Assembly: GCA_945952045.1 (NCBI GenBank)
Contig: CAMFHE010000028.1
Location: 1-64,000, forward strand
DNA from: an uncultured Rhizobium sp.
Lineage (GTDB): Bacteria; Pseudomonadota; Alphaproteobacteria; Rhizobiales; Rhizobiaceae
DNA length: 64,000 nucleotides
Reading direction: 5' to 3'
Shown here: positions 43,307 through 52,300 of the stretch, piece after piece
Layout of the letters: each line of letters begins with the position of its first letter
Position numbering within the stretch: position 1 is the first letter of the stretch
Made by a program: the position numbers and the translations under genes
Notes under the pieces: generated by a model
Databases searched by the model: none
What the model saw: the letters and a program-made list of their open reading frames with translations, nothing else
What the model was told of the DNA's origin: nothing

Positions 43307-44226
43307 TGGATCTGTTCATCGCCATCTTCACCGGCACGATCATTGCCGCCACGCCGCTGATCTATGCAGCACTTGGCGAGCTTGTGGTCGAAAAATCCGG
43401 TGTCCTCAATCTCGGCATCGAAGGCATGATGCTGATGGGCGCGGCCTTCGCCTTCTGGGCTGTTATCGCCGGCCTGCCGATGCCGGTCGCCATCCTTTGC
43501 GGGGCGCTGGCCGGGGTCGTCGCCTCGCTGCTCTTCGGCGTGCTGGCGCTGACCTTCCTCACCAATCAATATGCGGCCGGGCTGGCGCTCGCCATCTTCG
43601 GCTCCGGCGTCTCGGCCTTTCTCGGCCGCGGCTTCGGCTCCGCCCCCATCGATGCCCTCAAGCGCATCTCCATTCCCGGCCTTTCCGACATACCCGTTGT
43701 CGGCCCGATGTTCTTCCGCTTCGATCCCATGGTTTATCTGGCGCTGGTGCTGTTTGCGGGCATCACCTGGTTCCTCTATCGCACCAAGGCGGGGCTCATT
43801 CTGCGCACCACCGGCGAATCCCCGGAGACGGCGCATGCCATCGGCTATCCGGTGATCCGCATTCGCTATCTCTCCGTCATGTTCGGCGGGCTGATGGCGG
43901 GGCTGGCGGGGGCCTATCTCTCGGTCGCCTATACGCCGCTCTGGGTGGAAAACATGACGGCCGGCAAGGGCTGGATTGCGCTGGCGCTGGTCGTCTTCGC
44001 CACCTGGCGGCCGTTGCGGGTGCTGCTCGGCGCATGGCTGTTCGGCGGCATGACCATCCTGCAATTGCAGGGGCAGGCGCTCGGCCTCGCCGTGCCCTCC
44101 GAGTTGCTCTCGGCGCTACCCTATATCGCCACCATCGTCGTGCTGGTCATCATCTCCCGCAACCGGCAAATCCTGGCGCTGCATTTCCCCACCTCGCTCG
44201 CAAGGCCCTTCCGCCCGGCAAGCTGA
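43306..44226 (+). CDS. BMP-type ABC transporter permease 2
   Basis: A 306-residue inner-membrane protein with about eight helices (VVEKSGVLNLGIEGMMLMGA near 30, LTFLTNQYAAGLALAIFGSG near 85, WIALALVVFATWRP near 225). Its ATG at 43306 overlaps the stop of permease 1 (TAATG); a longer in-frame open stretch upstream lies inside permease 1 and is not used. It ends at a strong terminator and closes the importer operon. Confidence 0.92.
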   Translation: MDLFIAIFTGTIIAATPLIYAALGELVVEKSGVLNLGIEGMMLMGAAFAFWAVIAGLPMPVAILCGALAGVVASLLFGVLALTFLTNQYAAGLALAIFGSGVSAFLGRGFGSAPIDALKRISIPGLSDIPVVGPMFFRFDPMVYLALVLFAGITWFLYRTKAGLILRTTGESPETAHAIGYPVIRIRYLSVMFGGLMAGLAGAYLSVAYTPLWVENMTAGKGWIALALVVFATWRPLRVLLGAWLFGGMTILQLQGQALGLAVPSELLSALPYIATIVVLVIISRNRQILALHFPTSLARPFRPAS

Positions 44227-44251
44227 GGCGCGATGGCCTGACGAGAACAGG

Positions 44252-44285
44252 AAAAGCCGCACCCGTCGCCGGATGCGGCTTTTTG
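44252..44285. terminator. terminator after BMP importer operon
   Basis: A 10-bp stem (AAAAGCCGCA/TGCGGCTTTT, 44252-44261 and 44274-44283) followed by a T-run. It can also serve the convergent repeat-protein gene. Confidence 0.85.
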
Positions 44286-44298
44286 CACGCCAAGCCGT

Positions 44299-45027
44299 TT
44301 ATCGGCTGGCCTGCAGCATCTTGCACAGCATCACCAGCTGGACGTCGTAATTGCCGGAGCTGGCGATATCGCGGCAGCGGGTTTTCAGCTTGCGCTGATC
44401 GCTGGCCGAAAGGCGATGGAAGCTGCGCGACGGTGTGCGCGGCGTGACATTGCCGCCATCGTTTCCGGGGTCGCTTGTCGTCGGCGTATCGCCGCCGCCG
44501 GTGCCGCTATTGCCGCCGGGATCGTTGGAGCCGACATCCGGCGTGCCGCCGGTGCCGCCCGGGCGGCCATTATTGCCGGTGCCGCCAATGCCGAGACCGA
44601 GGCCGAGCCCGGTCCCGGAATTGCCGCCGATGGAAGCGCCGACATTCGCATTGACGCCGGTGCCGCCGCCGATAGAGGCGCTGACACCCGCATTCACGCC
44701 CTGGCTACCGCCAACGCTGGCGCCGACACCGGCATTGACGCCCTGACTGCCGCCGACGGAGGCGCCGACACCGGCATTCACACCCTGGCTGCCGCCGACG
44801 CTTGCGCCCACGCCGGCATTGACGCCCTTGCTGCCGCCAACGGAAGCGCCGACGCCGGCATTGACGCCATTTCGGCCGCCCAACGACACGCCGACACCGG
44901 CATTCACGCCATTGCCGCCGCCGAGCGATACGCCGACGCCAAGTCCGTCGCGCGCCTGCGCGAGGGAGAACGGAACGAGGCTCGTGGCGATCAACACCGA
45001 AAACAAAGTATGCTTGATGTTTTTCAT
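44299..45027 (-). CDS. secreted 14-residue-repeat protein
   Basis: A 242-residue exported protein. The signal peptide MKNIKHTLFSVLIATSLVPF runs to a cleavage after AQA, near residue 25. Eight tandem repeats of 14 residues follow (residues about 30-141; consensus GVGASVGGSQGVNA). A Gly-rich region then a Pro/Ser/Thr-rich linker lead to a short C-terminal domain with basic residues and two Cys (KTRCRDIASSG, MLCKML). The repeat could form a beta-roll or helix. ATG 45027 follows AGGAGG. I do not know a function; a matrix or envelope role is a guess. Confidence 0.75.
   Translation of the reverse strand: MKNIKHTLFSVLIATSLVPFSLAQARDGLGVGVSLGGGNGVNAGVGVSLGGRNGVNAGVGASVGGSKGVNAGVGASVGGSQGVNAGVGASVGGSQGVNAGVGASVGGSQGVNAGVSASIGGGTGVNANVGASIGGNSGTGLGLGLGIGGTGNNGRPGGTGGTPDVGSNDPGGNSGTGGGDTPTTSDPGNDGGNVTPRTPSRSFHRLSASDQRKLKTRCRDIASSGNYDVQLVMLCKMLQASR
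44605..44940 (-). repeat. 42-bp tandem coding repeat
   Basis: Eight 42-bp units encode the 14-residue repeats of the secreted protein. Middle units are nearly identical in protein, suggesting recent expansion or gene conversion. Confidence 0.85.
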
Positions 45028-45560
45028 GACTTCCTCCTTCTCCGGCAAAGCGCCGGGCAGAAGGAAAATCACAGAGGCGGGGAAAATGTTGCCACGTGCA
45101 CGCTGGAAGTGCGCCGCATGGTTAGACGAGTCTTTCCGGATGGCAAATGACCCCACCGGATGCGCCGTTTCGGGGCATGCCCGGTTAAAATCCCGCGCAA
45201 GGAAAAGCCGCCGGCCTTTTCGGGCAGGCGGCCTGTGATGGTCTGCCGGGACTGACCGGTCCTGATGGCCCTGCCAATCATCGAACGATTTGTGTGTGCG
45301 ATGCCTGGGAAGGTCGTAGTGCTCGCCGCGCCTGCTTTGGCGGACTGAGAGGTTCCGTCGACCCGATTTAAGCCCGTGGCATCATCTTGCGGATTTCTGA
45401 CCGTAAATAAGGAACGCTTGCGCATCAAAAATTTTTCAACTCATCAGTTTAGGATATTGCGTAAGCTCTTTTGCGCCATAACTTCAGAATGCATCGTCCA
45501 TTTTGTCGCGGATAGCTTCTGCAGCCGCTGGCAGGAGACGTTTTGCTGGGAGACTAAACG
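45028..45560. other. about 530 bases without a recognised gene
   Basis: The stretch holds the promoter of the repeat protein and, near its right end, a GGGAG site for the GTG-start gene. A GC-rich hairpin (45207-45212 with 45227-45232) occurs. Short open frames here have low complexity and no family signature. Confidence 0.4.
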
Positions 45561-45878
45561 GTGACACTGTCGACTTACTTCGTGACGTTTCGCATTGCAC
45601 CCATCACCATCAACGGCATACGGCCGGAGGATCGCTATCGATCCGTCATCGAACGCGCGCGCGGACAGGGCAGTTTCTGGGAAGAATCCCTCTCTTTCAT
45701 CATGACCCAGTCGACATTGCTGACCCCGGAGTTCGGCGCCCATGTCAGCGCCGATCTCAGCCGCGCCCATGACGTGCTCATCGCTTTCGACCCGACGGAT
45801 ATGTCGATGTGTTATTTCGGGCCGATCGAGCAGGAACATGCGCTGAAGTCCTTTTTCGATATCCGCATCCGTGTTTGA
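45561..45878 (+). CDS. small hypothetical protein
   Basis: A 105-residue protein starting at GTG (MTLSTYFVTFRIAPITINGIRPEDRYRSVIERA). It has two predicted beta strands, an Arg-rich helix and a C-terminal strand (FFDIRIRV). GGGAG lies about ten bases before the start. I do not recognise a family. It is followed after 27 bases by a small HTH protein on the same strand, so the two may be one unit. Confidence 0.55.
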   Translation: MTLSTYFVTFRIAPITINGIRPEDRYRSVIERARGQGSFWEESLSFIMTQSTLLTPEFGAHVSADLSRAHDVLIAFDPTDMSMCYFGPIEQEHALKSFFDIRIRV

Positions 45879-45905
45879 CGCGAAGCCCAAAGGAAGGTGT
45901 GAGTG

Positions 45906-46223
45906 ATGACGCCAGCCCAATGCAAAGCCGCCCGCGCCATGCTCAGCCTCGATCGCAACGCGCTCGCCACCCGCATCGGCCTGTCGCCGGCACGGCTCGA
46001 TGCCTTCGAACGCGGTGCCGAGGCCCTTGACGAGACGACCCTCGCCGCATTGCGAACCGCGCTGGAAGCCGCCGGCGTCATCTTCATCGCCGAAGGCGAA
46101 ACCTCGCCCGCCGGCGGTCCCGGTCTTCGCCTCTCCGCCACGCCCGCCAAAGGCGCTCTGAAGGATTACGTCCAATATCCCGAATTCCTGTCCCCCGACG
46201 CCTCGACAGGCGCAGGGGGTTAG
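45906..46223 (+). CDS. XRE-type helix-turn-helix protein
   Basis: A 105-residue protein whose N-terminal half reads QCKAARAMLSLDRNALATRIGLSPARLDAFERGAE, an XRE/HTH_3 pattern, then TLAALRTALEAAGVIFIAEGE, as in many rhizobial small regulators. A disordered tail follows. It could regulate itself and the small gene 5' of it. No toxin partner is evident. Confidence 0.75.
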   Translation: MTPAQCKAARAMLSLDRNALATRIGLSPARLDAFERGAEALDETTLAALRTALEAAGVIFIAEGETSPAGGPGLRLSATPAKGALKDYVQYPEFLSPDASTGAGG

Positions 46224-46325
46224 AGCGCTTTTCGATCTGATTGAATCAGATCGGCACTCTAAATTCTTTATTTTGAAGCATAATCTTGTCGATCCTCGTT
46301 TCACTCCGGTCGGATTATGCTCTAA
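46222..46325. repeat. Rhizobiaceae intergenic palindrome
   Basis: GATCTGATT and AATCAGATC arms (46234-46252) are perfect and abut over one base; a second pair GCATAATC/GATTATGC (46278-46285, 46313-46320) frames the rest. This unit recurs in rhizobial intergenic regions. It lies just after the XRE gene. Confidence 0.75.
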
Positions 46326-46402
46326 GGGCAGCGACCTCCACGACGCAAGGCTGCGGCAAGCGATTGGCCGTTATGTGGAGGCATGCTGGCGGGGAGACAA
46401 TC

Positions 46403-47038
46403 GTGACGATCCTGGAATTGCTGGATTATACCGGTGTCGCGGTCTTTGCCGCCACGGGCGCGCTTTCGGCGTCGCGCAAGCAGCTCGACCTGATCGGCTT
46501 CATGTTCCTGGCGGCGGCGACGGGTATTGGCGGGGGCACGTTTCGCGATGTCATTCTCGGGGCCACACCGGTCTTCTGGGTGGTCAACCCGACCTATCTC
46601 ATCGTCTGCGTGCTGGCGGCGCTGGTCGTTTTCGTGCTCGCCCATCGCATCGAGTCGCGTTATCGCCTGCTGCTCTGGCTCGATGCCATGGGCATGTCGG
46701 CCTATTGCGTCATGGGCGCGGCCAAGGGCTATGCGGCGACCGGCTCACCGACGGTTGCGATCACCACCGGTGTGCTGACGGCGAGCTTCGGCGGCATTCT
46801 GCGCGATCTCCTGGCAAACGAGCCGTCCGTGCTGCTACGTCCGGAAATCTATATCACAGCGGCATTGGTCGGCGCTGCCGGTTTCACGGTGGCGACGGAA
46901 GCCGGCGCGCCGTTGCTGGTCGCCTCGGCGATCGGCATGATCGCGGCCTTCATCGTGCGCGGCGGGGCGTTGCGGTTCGCCTGGCGCTTTCCGATCTACC
47001 GCCCACGGCCCGGCCGCCATCCGGACGACGTCATGTAA
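46403..47038 (+). CDS. trimeric intracellular cation channel family protein (UPF0126)
   Basis: A 211-residue membrane protein with seven hydrophobic helices. It carries the two repeated UPF0126 motifs: VAVFAATGALSASRKQLDLIGFMFLAAATGIGGGTFRD and AYCVMGAAKG... GVLTASFGGILRDLL, each ending in a conserved G-G-x-x-R-D. I take GTG 46403 after GGGGAGA as the start, because the family begins there. Members are thought to conduct K+ or act with glycine metabolism; no specific role shows here. Confidence 0.85.
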   Translation: MTILELLDYTGVAVFAATGALSASRKQLDLIGFMFLAAATGIGGGTFRDVILGATPVFWVVNPTYLIVCVLAALVVFVLAHRIESRYRLLLWLDAMGMSAYCVMGAAKGYAATGSPTVAITTGVLTASFGGILRDLLANEPSVLLRPEIYITAALVGAAGFTVATEAGAPLLVASAIGMIAAFIVRGGALRFAWRFPIYRPRPGRHPDDVM

Positions 47039-47077
47039 AAAGGCGGATGGCATGGCCACCCGCCTCATGCCGAAAGC

Positions 47078-47311
47078 TCAGCTGGCTTCGTCGCATTCGG
47101 TGATTTCGCACACGCTTTCCGTGGTCGTGCGCTTGGCGCATTCGTTCAGCGCGCGCTCGCGGGCCGAATCCTCGTCGCCATAGGAATAGCTGTAGCCATA
47201 GGTGCCCTCTTCGGAAACCGCAGCGCAGCCCCAGGCGAAAACGGAAGTGGATGCGGTGGTCGCAGCCGTAAAGGCAAGCGCGGCCAAGGCCACGCGAATT
47301 TTCAATGTCAT
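47078..47311 (-). CDS. small exported protein, DUF4189-like
   Basis: A 77-residue protein with a signal peptide (KIRVALAALAFTAATTASTSVFA, cleaved near 26) and a short mature domain containing WGCAAVSEEGTYGYSYSYGDEDSARERALNECAK, a DUF4189-like pattern with three or more Cys, probably disulfide-bonded in the periplasm. ATG 47311 follows AGGGGA; longer upstream frames are unlikely. It is convergent with the cation-channel gene. Confidence 0.65.
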   Translation of the reverse strand: MTLKIRVALAALAFTAATTASTSVFAWGCAAVSEEGTYGYSYSYGDEDSARERALNECAKRTTTESVCEITECDEAS

Positions 47312-47707
47312 GGAAGTCCCCTCGAATGTCAGGCGCAAAACGCGCCCGACCGCAGATAGGACCAATCCATGCGGATTTTGCAAGCCCCCTTTTCACGCGC
47401 CCAAAAATGCTCCGGGAAAAGCGCGGGACGCCGCTTCGCCGGTTGCGGAAAGGCCGCCCGGGCCGGCAATGGCTCATTCCAGGCCAGCCGGAAATGGCGC
47501 AACCTCTGGGAGGCGTTTTCTCCGGGCCTGTTCCAGAAAAAGACAATGCGGCAATTATCATACTATTGATTTTTATAGGGTTATCGCGATGTCTCGCCCG
47601 TGCGGCGTCGGTGGCCATGGCTTGGTGTGGGCAAAGCGTATAACAACTTTAACGCTATAGTAATCGCTGCTTCATACACTCATGACTTCACCCACAAGTG
47701 AGGTGTC

Positions 47708-50041
47708 ATGTTTACGGTCATCGAGTGTGTTCTATACCAGCACGATAATGCAACCGTTCTCCTTGCCGCCGGCATTCTTGTCGTTGGAATGGTTGCGTTC
47801 TTTCATCTGCTCGTGAGAGCGGACGAAAGCACCCCGCGAAGAAAACCGCATTGGATCGTCATCGCCGCCGTGGCGTCGGGACTGAGCATCTGGGCGACGC
47901 ATTTCGTTTCGATGCTGGGCTATCAGGGCGGCATGCCGATCAGCTTCGACGTTGCCTTCACCGCGATTTCGGCGATTGCCGCCGTGATCGGCATCCTGTT
48001 TGCGCTGCGCATGTCGGCGGGCGGGGTGCATCGGCCGGTTTCCGCCGGCCTGTGCCTGACGGCGGCCGTTGCCGCCATGCATTTCATCGGCATGGCGGGG
48101 CTGCGGGCGGCGGCCGATATCACCTATAATGTCGTGCCGATTGCAATTGGCCTGACGCTCACCGTCGCCCTTTTCATCCTCGCCTTCCACCTGTTCCGCA
48201 AGACGAGCGGGCTTGCAAGGATCGGCGCGCCGGCGCTGACGGCAATTCTCGGGGTCTGCGTCCTTCATTTCACGGCGGTGTCGTCGACCATCCTGGTGCC
48301 CAATCCCACCATTCCGGGGCCGGAAGCCTTCGACCGCAACCGCATATGGCTGACGGTCGCCGTCAGCGGCGTCACCCTCGTCGTTGCTCTGGGCACGGCG
48401 ATTGCGGCCATTATCGATCGTTATCTCGTCGATCTCAAGGGTTTCGCCAATGCCAGCCTCGATGGGCTGGCCGTCATTCGCGATCGCCGCATCATCGAGG
48501 TGAACGGCCGTTTCGCGGAACTGGCCGGCAGCCCGGAGGCGGCCCTTATCGGCAAGAACCCGGACGATTACCTGATCGCCAGCGACGGATTGAGCATCGA
48601 CGTCACCCGGCCGCTGACTGTCGAGGCCGCGCCCTGCAAGCTGGAAAGCGCGCGTGTCTACGAACTGGCGGTCCAGACCATCGAATATCGCGGCCGACCG
48701 AGCCAGGTCGTGGCGGTGCGCGACCTGACGGAAAAGCTCGCCGCGCAGCGCAAGGTCGAATATCTGGCGCGACACGACATGCTGACCGGTCTTGCGAACC
48801 GCACGAAGTTCCAGGAGCGTCTTGCCGCGCAACTTGGCGACGACGCGGAGCATTTCGCGGTGATCGCGCTCGATCTCGACCGCTTCAAGGCGGTCAACGA
48901 TCTCTTCGGCCATGCCGAGGGCGACCGGGTTCTGCGCGATGTGGCGGCGATCCTGAGTGAAAGCGCCAGCTCCAGCGATCTGGTGGCGCGCATCGGCGGC
49001 GACGAGTTCATGATCGTCACCATGCCGGGCGCGGGGACGGATTACGCCCACACGCTGGCGCGCGGCATTCTTGCCGCCTTCCAGGAAAAGATGAACCTCA
49101 ATACCGATCCGACCGCGGTCGGCGTCAGCATCGGCATCGCTCTCTACCCGCACGATGCGGCCGATATGGCGGGCCTGATCCATGCCGCGGATCTCGCGCT
49201 TTATCGCGCCAAGGTCGGCGGGCGCGGGTTGCTCGCCTTCTACGATCTCGAAATGGATCAGGAGACCCGGCAGCGGCGCGAGCTCGAAGCGGATTTGCGC
49301 CAGGCGATCGGTCGCGGCGAACTGTATCTGCTTTACCAGCCGATCCAGTCGGTCGAACAGGGGATTATCGGCTATGAAGCGCTGTTGCGGTGGCGGCATG
49401 CCGTTCATGGCGAGGTCGCTCCCGATCTCTTCATCCCGATTGCCGAGGATACCGGCGCGATCTTCAGCATCGGAGAATGGGTGCTGCGCGAGGCCTGCCG
49501 GGAGGCGACGCGATGGCCGTCCAGTCTGAAGGTCGCGGTCAATATTTCCCCGGTCCAGTTCCGGGTGTCCAACCTCACTTTCTCGATCTGCCGCATCCTC
49601 GACGAAACCGGGCTGGCGCCGGGCCGCCTGGAGCTCGAAATCACCGAAAGCGCATTGCTGCGCGACCGCGACGCCACGCTCGAAACGTTGCGCCAGTTGA
49701 AGGCGATCGGCCTTTCCATCGTGATGGACGATTTCGGAACCGGCTATTCGTCGCTCTCCAACCTCCAGAGCTTCCCCTTCGACAAGCTGAAGATCGACCG
49801 CAGTTTCACCGCGGCGATGAACGATGACGACAATGCCCGCGCCATCGTCAAGGCCGTGGTCGGTCTCGGGCGAAGCCTCAACCTGCCGGTCACCGCCGAA
49901 GGCATCGAAACCGACGAGCAATACGCCATGGTCGTCGCGGAAGGCTGCGCGCAGGTTCAGGGCTATCTGTTCGGCAAGCCGGGCAAGGGACCGCTGCGGG
50001 CCAAGGAGGCCCGGCCGGCCATGGGTGTCGCGCTCGAGTGA
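47708..50041 (+). CDS. MHYT-GGDEF-EAL c-di-GMP turnover protein
   Basis: A 777-residue membrane protein. Residues 1-240 form an MHYT sensor with about seven helices (WATHFVSMLG, AAMHFIGMAGL and LHFTAVSS hold the repeated His/Met residues thought to bind a metal). A PAS-like segment (about 250-345) follows, then GGDEF (LDLDRFKAVNDLFGH, RIGGDEFMIV) and EAL (YEALLRWRH, NISPVQF, DDFGTGYSSL). The I-site RxxD is absent (SSSD). Both catalytic motifs are complete, so it may synthesise and degrade c-di-GMP, with the MHYT domain sensing gas or redox. It ends close to the convergent doeB gene. Confidence 0.92.
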   Translation: MFTVIECVLYQHDNATVLLAAGILVVGMVAFFHLLVRADESTPRRKPHWIVIAAVASGLSIWATHFVSMLGYQGGMPISFDVAFTAISAIAAVIGILFALRMSAGGVHRPVSAGLCLTAAVAAMHFIGMAGLRAAADITYNVVPIAIGLTLTVALFILAFHLFRKTSGLARIGAPALTAILGVCVLHFTAVSSTILVPNPTIPGPEAFDRNRIWLTVAVSGVTLVVALGTAIAAIIDRYLVDLKGFANASLDGLAVIRDRRIIEVNGRFAELAGSPEAALIGKNPDDYLIASDGLSIDVTRPLTVEAAPCKLESARVYELAVQTIEYRGRPSQVVAVRDLTEKLAAQRKVEYLARHDMLTGLANRTKFQERLAAQLGDDAEHFAVIALDLDRFKAVNDLFGHAEGDRVLRDVAAILSESASSSDLVARIGGDEFMIVTMPGAGTDYAHTLARGILAAFQEKMNLNTDPTAVGVSIGIALYPHDAADMAGLIHAADLALYRAKVGGRGLLAFYDLEMDQETRQRRELEADLRQAIGRGELYLLYQPIQSVEQGIIGYEALLRWRHAVHGEVAPDLFIPIAEDTGAIFSIGEWVLREACREATRWPSSLKVAVNISPVQFRVSNLTFSICRILDETGLAPGRLELEITESALLRDRDATLETLRQLKAIGLSIVMDDFGTGYSSLSNLQSFPFDKLKIDRSFTAAMNDDDNARAIVKAVVGLGRSLNLPVTAEGIETDEQYAMVVAEGCAQVQGYLFGKPGKGPLRAKEARPAMGVALE

Positions 50042-50085
50042 TGGCGTTCGCGCGGTGTCGCGCCGGTCTTATGCCGGCGCGGCGC

Positions 50086-51081
50086 TCACGCCGGTACGAC
50101 GGCGGCGACGACGCTGACGCAATCGCCCGGCTTGACGAGGCCCGGAAAATGACGGGCGGCGAGGATGCCGTCCATCTTCGCCCGGATCTCCTGCGGCGCG
50201 ATGCCGGTGCGACCGACGGGGTAGATGCGCGCAACGGCGTCGCCCGTCTTCACCGTGTCGCCGAGATCGACGAGCGGTTCGATAAGCCCGCCATCCTCGG
50301 CGAATGAAAAGCAATTGCCATCGGGCATGTCGAGCCAGACGGTTTGGCCAGTTTGCGCCGCGCCGTTGAGAATGCCCGCCGATTTGAGCAGGTTCGTCAC
50401 GCCCCGTTTGGCGATGCCGGCGCTTTTCGCCGTTGCCGTTCCGCCGCCGCCGAGTTCGGTGGTGATGAAGATTTTCCCCATTTCCTCGGCCGCCGTGTCG
50501 TACATGCCGACGGCGTCGATCTCCAGCATCTTCATCGACCAGGGCGCGCCGAAGGCGTGCACGAGTTCGAAGGCCTTTGCCTCCTGCGCCTTGTCCGGCA
50601 GGATATGGGCGGCGCAGAAGGGCAGGAAATCCAGCGTCCTGCCGCCCGAATGGAAATCGAGAACGATATCGGCGAGCGGCAGCAGCATGCGCTGGAAATA
50701 ATCGGCGATCTTCTGGGTGACCGTTCCATTCGGCGCACCCGGAAAGCTGCGGTTCATGTTGCCCTTGTCGATGGGGGAGGTGCGCGTGCCGGCGAGAAAG
50801 GCCGGGTAATTCATCGCCGGGACGATGATGACGCGGCCCGTGATCTCCTCCACTTTCAACGAACGGGCGAGATCGAAAAGCGCGATCGGCCCTTCATATT
50901 CGTCGCCATGATTGCCACCGGTGAGAAGGGCCGTCGGCCCCTCCCCGTTTTTCACCACGCTCACCGGGATCATCACCGAACCCCAGGCGCTGTCGTCCCG
51001 GCTGTAGGGCAGGCGCAAAAAGCCGTGCTGAACGCCCTCGGCCGAAAAATCGACCGTCGGGCTGATGGGAGAGGCACGCAT
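50086..51081 (-). CDS. doeB: N-acetyl-diaminobutyrate deacetylase DoeB (EutE)
   Basis: A 331-residue zinc-dependent deacylase of the succinylglutamate desuccinylase/aspartoacylase family. LLTGGNHGDEYEGPIAL gives the metal His/Glu pair, and DFHSGGRTLDFLPF a second His. DoeB removes the acetyl group of alpha-N-acetyl-diaminobutyrate during ectoine degradation. It is the last gene of a minus-strand operon, after doeA by three bases. The gene order matches the Sinorhizobium ectoine cluster. Confidence 0.9.
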   Translation of the reverse strand: MRASPISPTVDFSAEGVQHGFLRLPYSRDDSAWGSVMIPVSVVKNGEGPTALLTGGNHGDEYEGPIALFDLARSLKVEEITGRVIIVPAMNYPAFLAGTRTSPIDKGNMNRSFPGAPNGTVTQKIADYFQRMLLPLADIVLDFHSGGRTLDFLPFCAAHILPDKAQEAKAFELVHAFGAPWSMKMLEIDAVGMYDTAAEEMGKIFITTELGGGGTATAKSAGIAKRGVTNLLKSAGILNGAAQTGQTVWLDMPDGNCFSFAEDGGLIEPLVDLGDTVKTGDAVARIYPVGRTGIAPQEIRAKMDGILAARHFPGLVKPGDCVSVVAAVVPA

Positions 51082-51084
51082 GGC

Positions 51085-52266
51085 TCAATCCTTCACGAGA
51101 AGCTTGCGCGGCACGTTGGCCAGGCATTCGACGCCGGTCTGCGTGATCAGAATGCTTTCCGTCGTCTCGAAGCCCATATCCTCCAGCCACAGACCGGTCA
51201 TGAAATGGAAGGTCATGCCGGGCTGCAATTCGCTGCGGTCGCCGGGGCGCAGGCTCATCGTGCGCTCGCCCCAGTCCGGCGGATAGGAAACGCCGATGCC
51301 ATAGCCGGTGCGGTTGTCCTTGACGATGCCGTATTTCTTCAGCACCGCGAAGAAGGCGTTGGCGATATCCTCGCAGGTATTGCCGGGTTTCGCCATTGCA
51401 AGCCCGGCCTCCATGCCCTCCAGTGTCGCCTTTTCCGCATCGAGGAAAGCCTGCGTCGGCTTGCCGAGGAAGACGGTGCGCGACAGCGGCACATGGTAGC
51501 GATTGTAGCAGCCGGCGATCTCGAAAAACGTGCCCTCGCCCGATTGCATCCGCCGGTCGTCCCAGGTCAGGTGCGGGGCGGAGGCCTCGACACCCGAGGG
51601 CAGCAACGGCACGATGGCCGGATAATCGCCGCCGATGCCGTCGACGCCGCGCGTGCCGGCATCATAGATTTCCGCGACGAGATCGCATTTGCGCATGCCG
51701 ACCTCGATCTTGTCGAAGATGCGCTCATGCATCTTTTCGACGATCCGCGCGGCATTGCGCATATACCCGATTTCCGCCTCGCTCTTGACCGCGCGCTGCC
51801 AGTTGACGAGCGCGGTGGCGTCGACGAAGCGGGCATTCGGCAGATGCTTTTGCAGCGAAGCGAAGGCGGCGGCCGAAAACCAGTAATTGTCCATCTCGAC
51901 GCCGATGGTCAGCCCGTCGAGGCCGCGTTCGGTCAGCTTGGCCGACAGGTAATCCATCGGGTGGCGCTCGGTGGATTGGACGTAATGGTCCGGATAGCCG
52001 ATGATGTTCTCGTGTTTCAGATAGGCGGTGAATTTCGCGCCCGTGGCGTCCTGGCCGCGGCCGTACCAGATCGGCTCGCCGGTCGGCGGCACGACGACGC
52101 ATTGGTGGACGTAGAAGGACCAGCCGTCATAGCCGGTCAGCCAGTTCATGTTGGAGGGATCGCTGCAGATCAGCACGTCGATGCCCTTGGCTTCCATGGC
52201 GGTCCGGGTTTTCTGCAGACGCGTTTCATACTCCGGAAGTGAGAACTTCAGGTTCGCTTGTTTCAT
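51085..52266 (-). CDS. doeA: ectoine hydrolase DoeA (EutD)
   Basis: A 393-residue M24-family (creatinase/prolidase-like) protein. The N-terminal half (SLPEYETRLQKTRTAMEAKGIDVLICSDPSNMNWLTGYDGWS) and the C-terminal pita-bread fold (PGDRSELQPGMTFHFMTGLWLEDMGFETTES) match DoeA, which opens the ectoine ring to N-acetyl-diaminobutyrate. The start is ATG 52266; a longer in-frame upstream extension is unlikely. It follows eutC by about 35 bases and precedes doeB by three. Confidence 0.92.
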   Translation of the reverse strand: MKQANLKFSLPEYETRLQKTRTAMEAKGIDVLICSDPSNMNWLTGYDGWSFYVHQCVVVPPTGEPIWYGRGQDATGAKFTAYLKHENIIGYPDHYVQSTERHPMDYLSAKLTERGLDGLTIGVEMDNYWFSAAAFASLQKHLPNARFVDATALVNWQRAVKSEAEIGYMRNAARIVEKMHERIFDKIEVGMRKCDLVAEIYDAGTRGVDGIGGDYPAIVPLLPSGVEASAPHLTWDDRRMQSGEGTFFEIAGCYNRYHVPLSRTVFLGKPTQAFLDAEKATLEGMEAGLAMAKPGNTCEDIANAFFAVLKKYGIVKDNRTGYGIGVSYPPDWGERTMSLRPGDRSELQPGMTFHFMTGLWLEDMGFETTESILITQTGVECLANVPRKLLVKD

Positions 52267-52300
52267 CGGTTTTTCCTCTATACCCGGCGAAAAGCCGGTC

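Noticed and set aside
45069..45428. 119-codon minus-strand frame upstream of repeat protein
   Set aside because: No family signature and low complexity; more likely the promoter region.
45444..46304. 286-codon minus-strand frame
   Set aside because: Antisense to the small hypothetical and XRE genes and crosses the intergenic palindrome.
47732..49921. 729-codon minus-strand open frame
   Set aside because: Antisense to the MHYT-GGDEF-EAL gene.
50344..52242. 632-codon plus-strand open frame
   Set aside because: Antisense to doeB and doeA, whose family motifs are clear.
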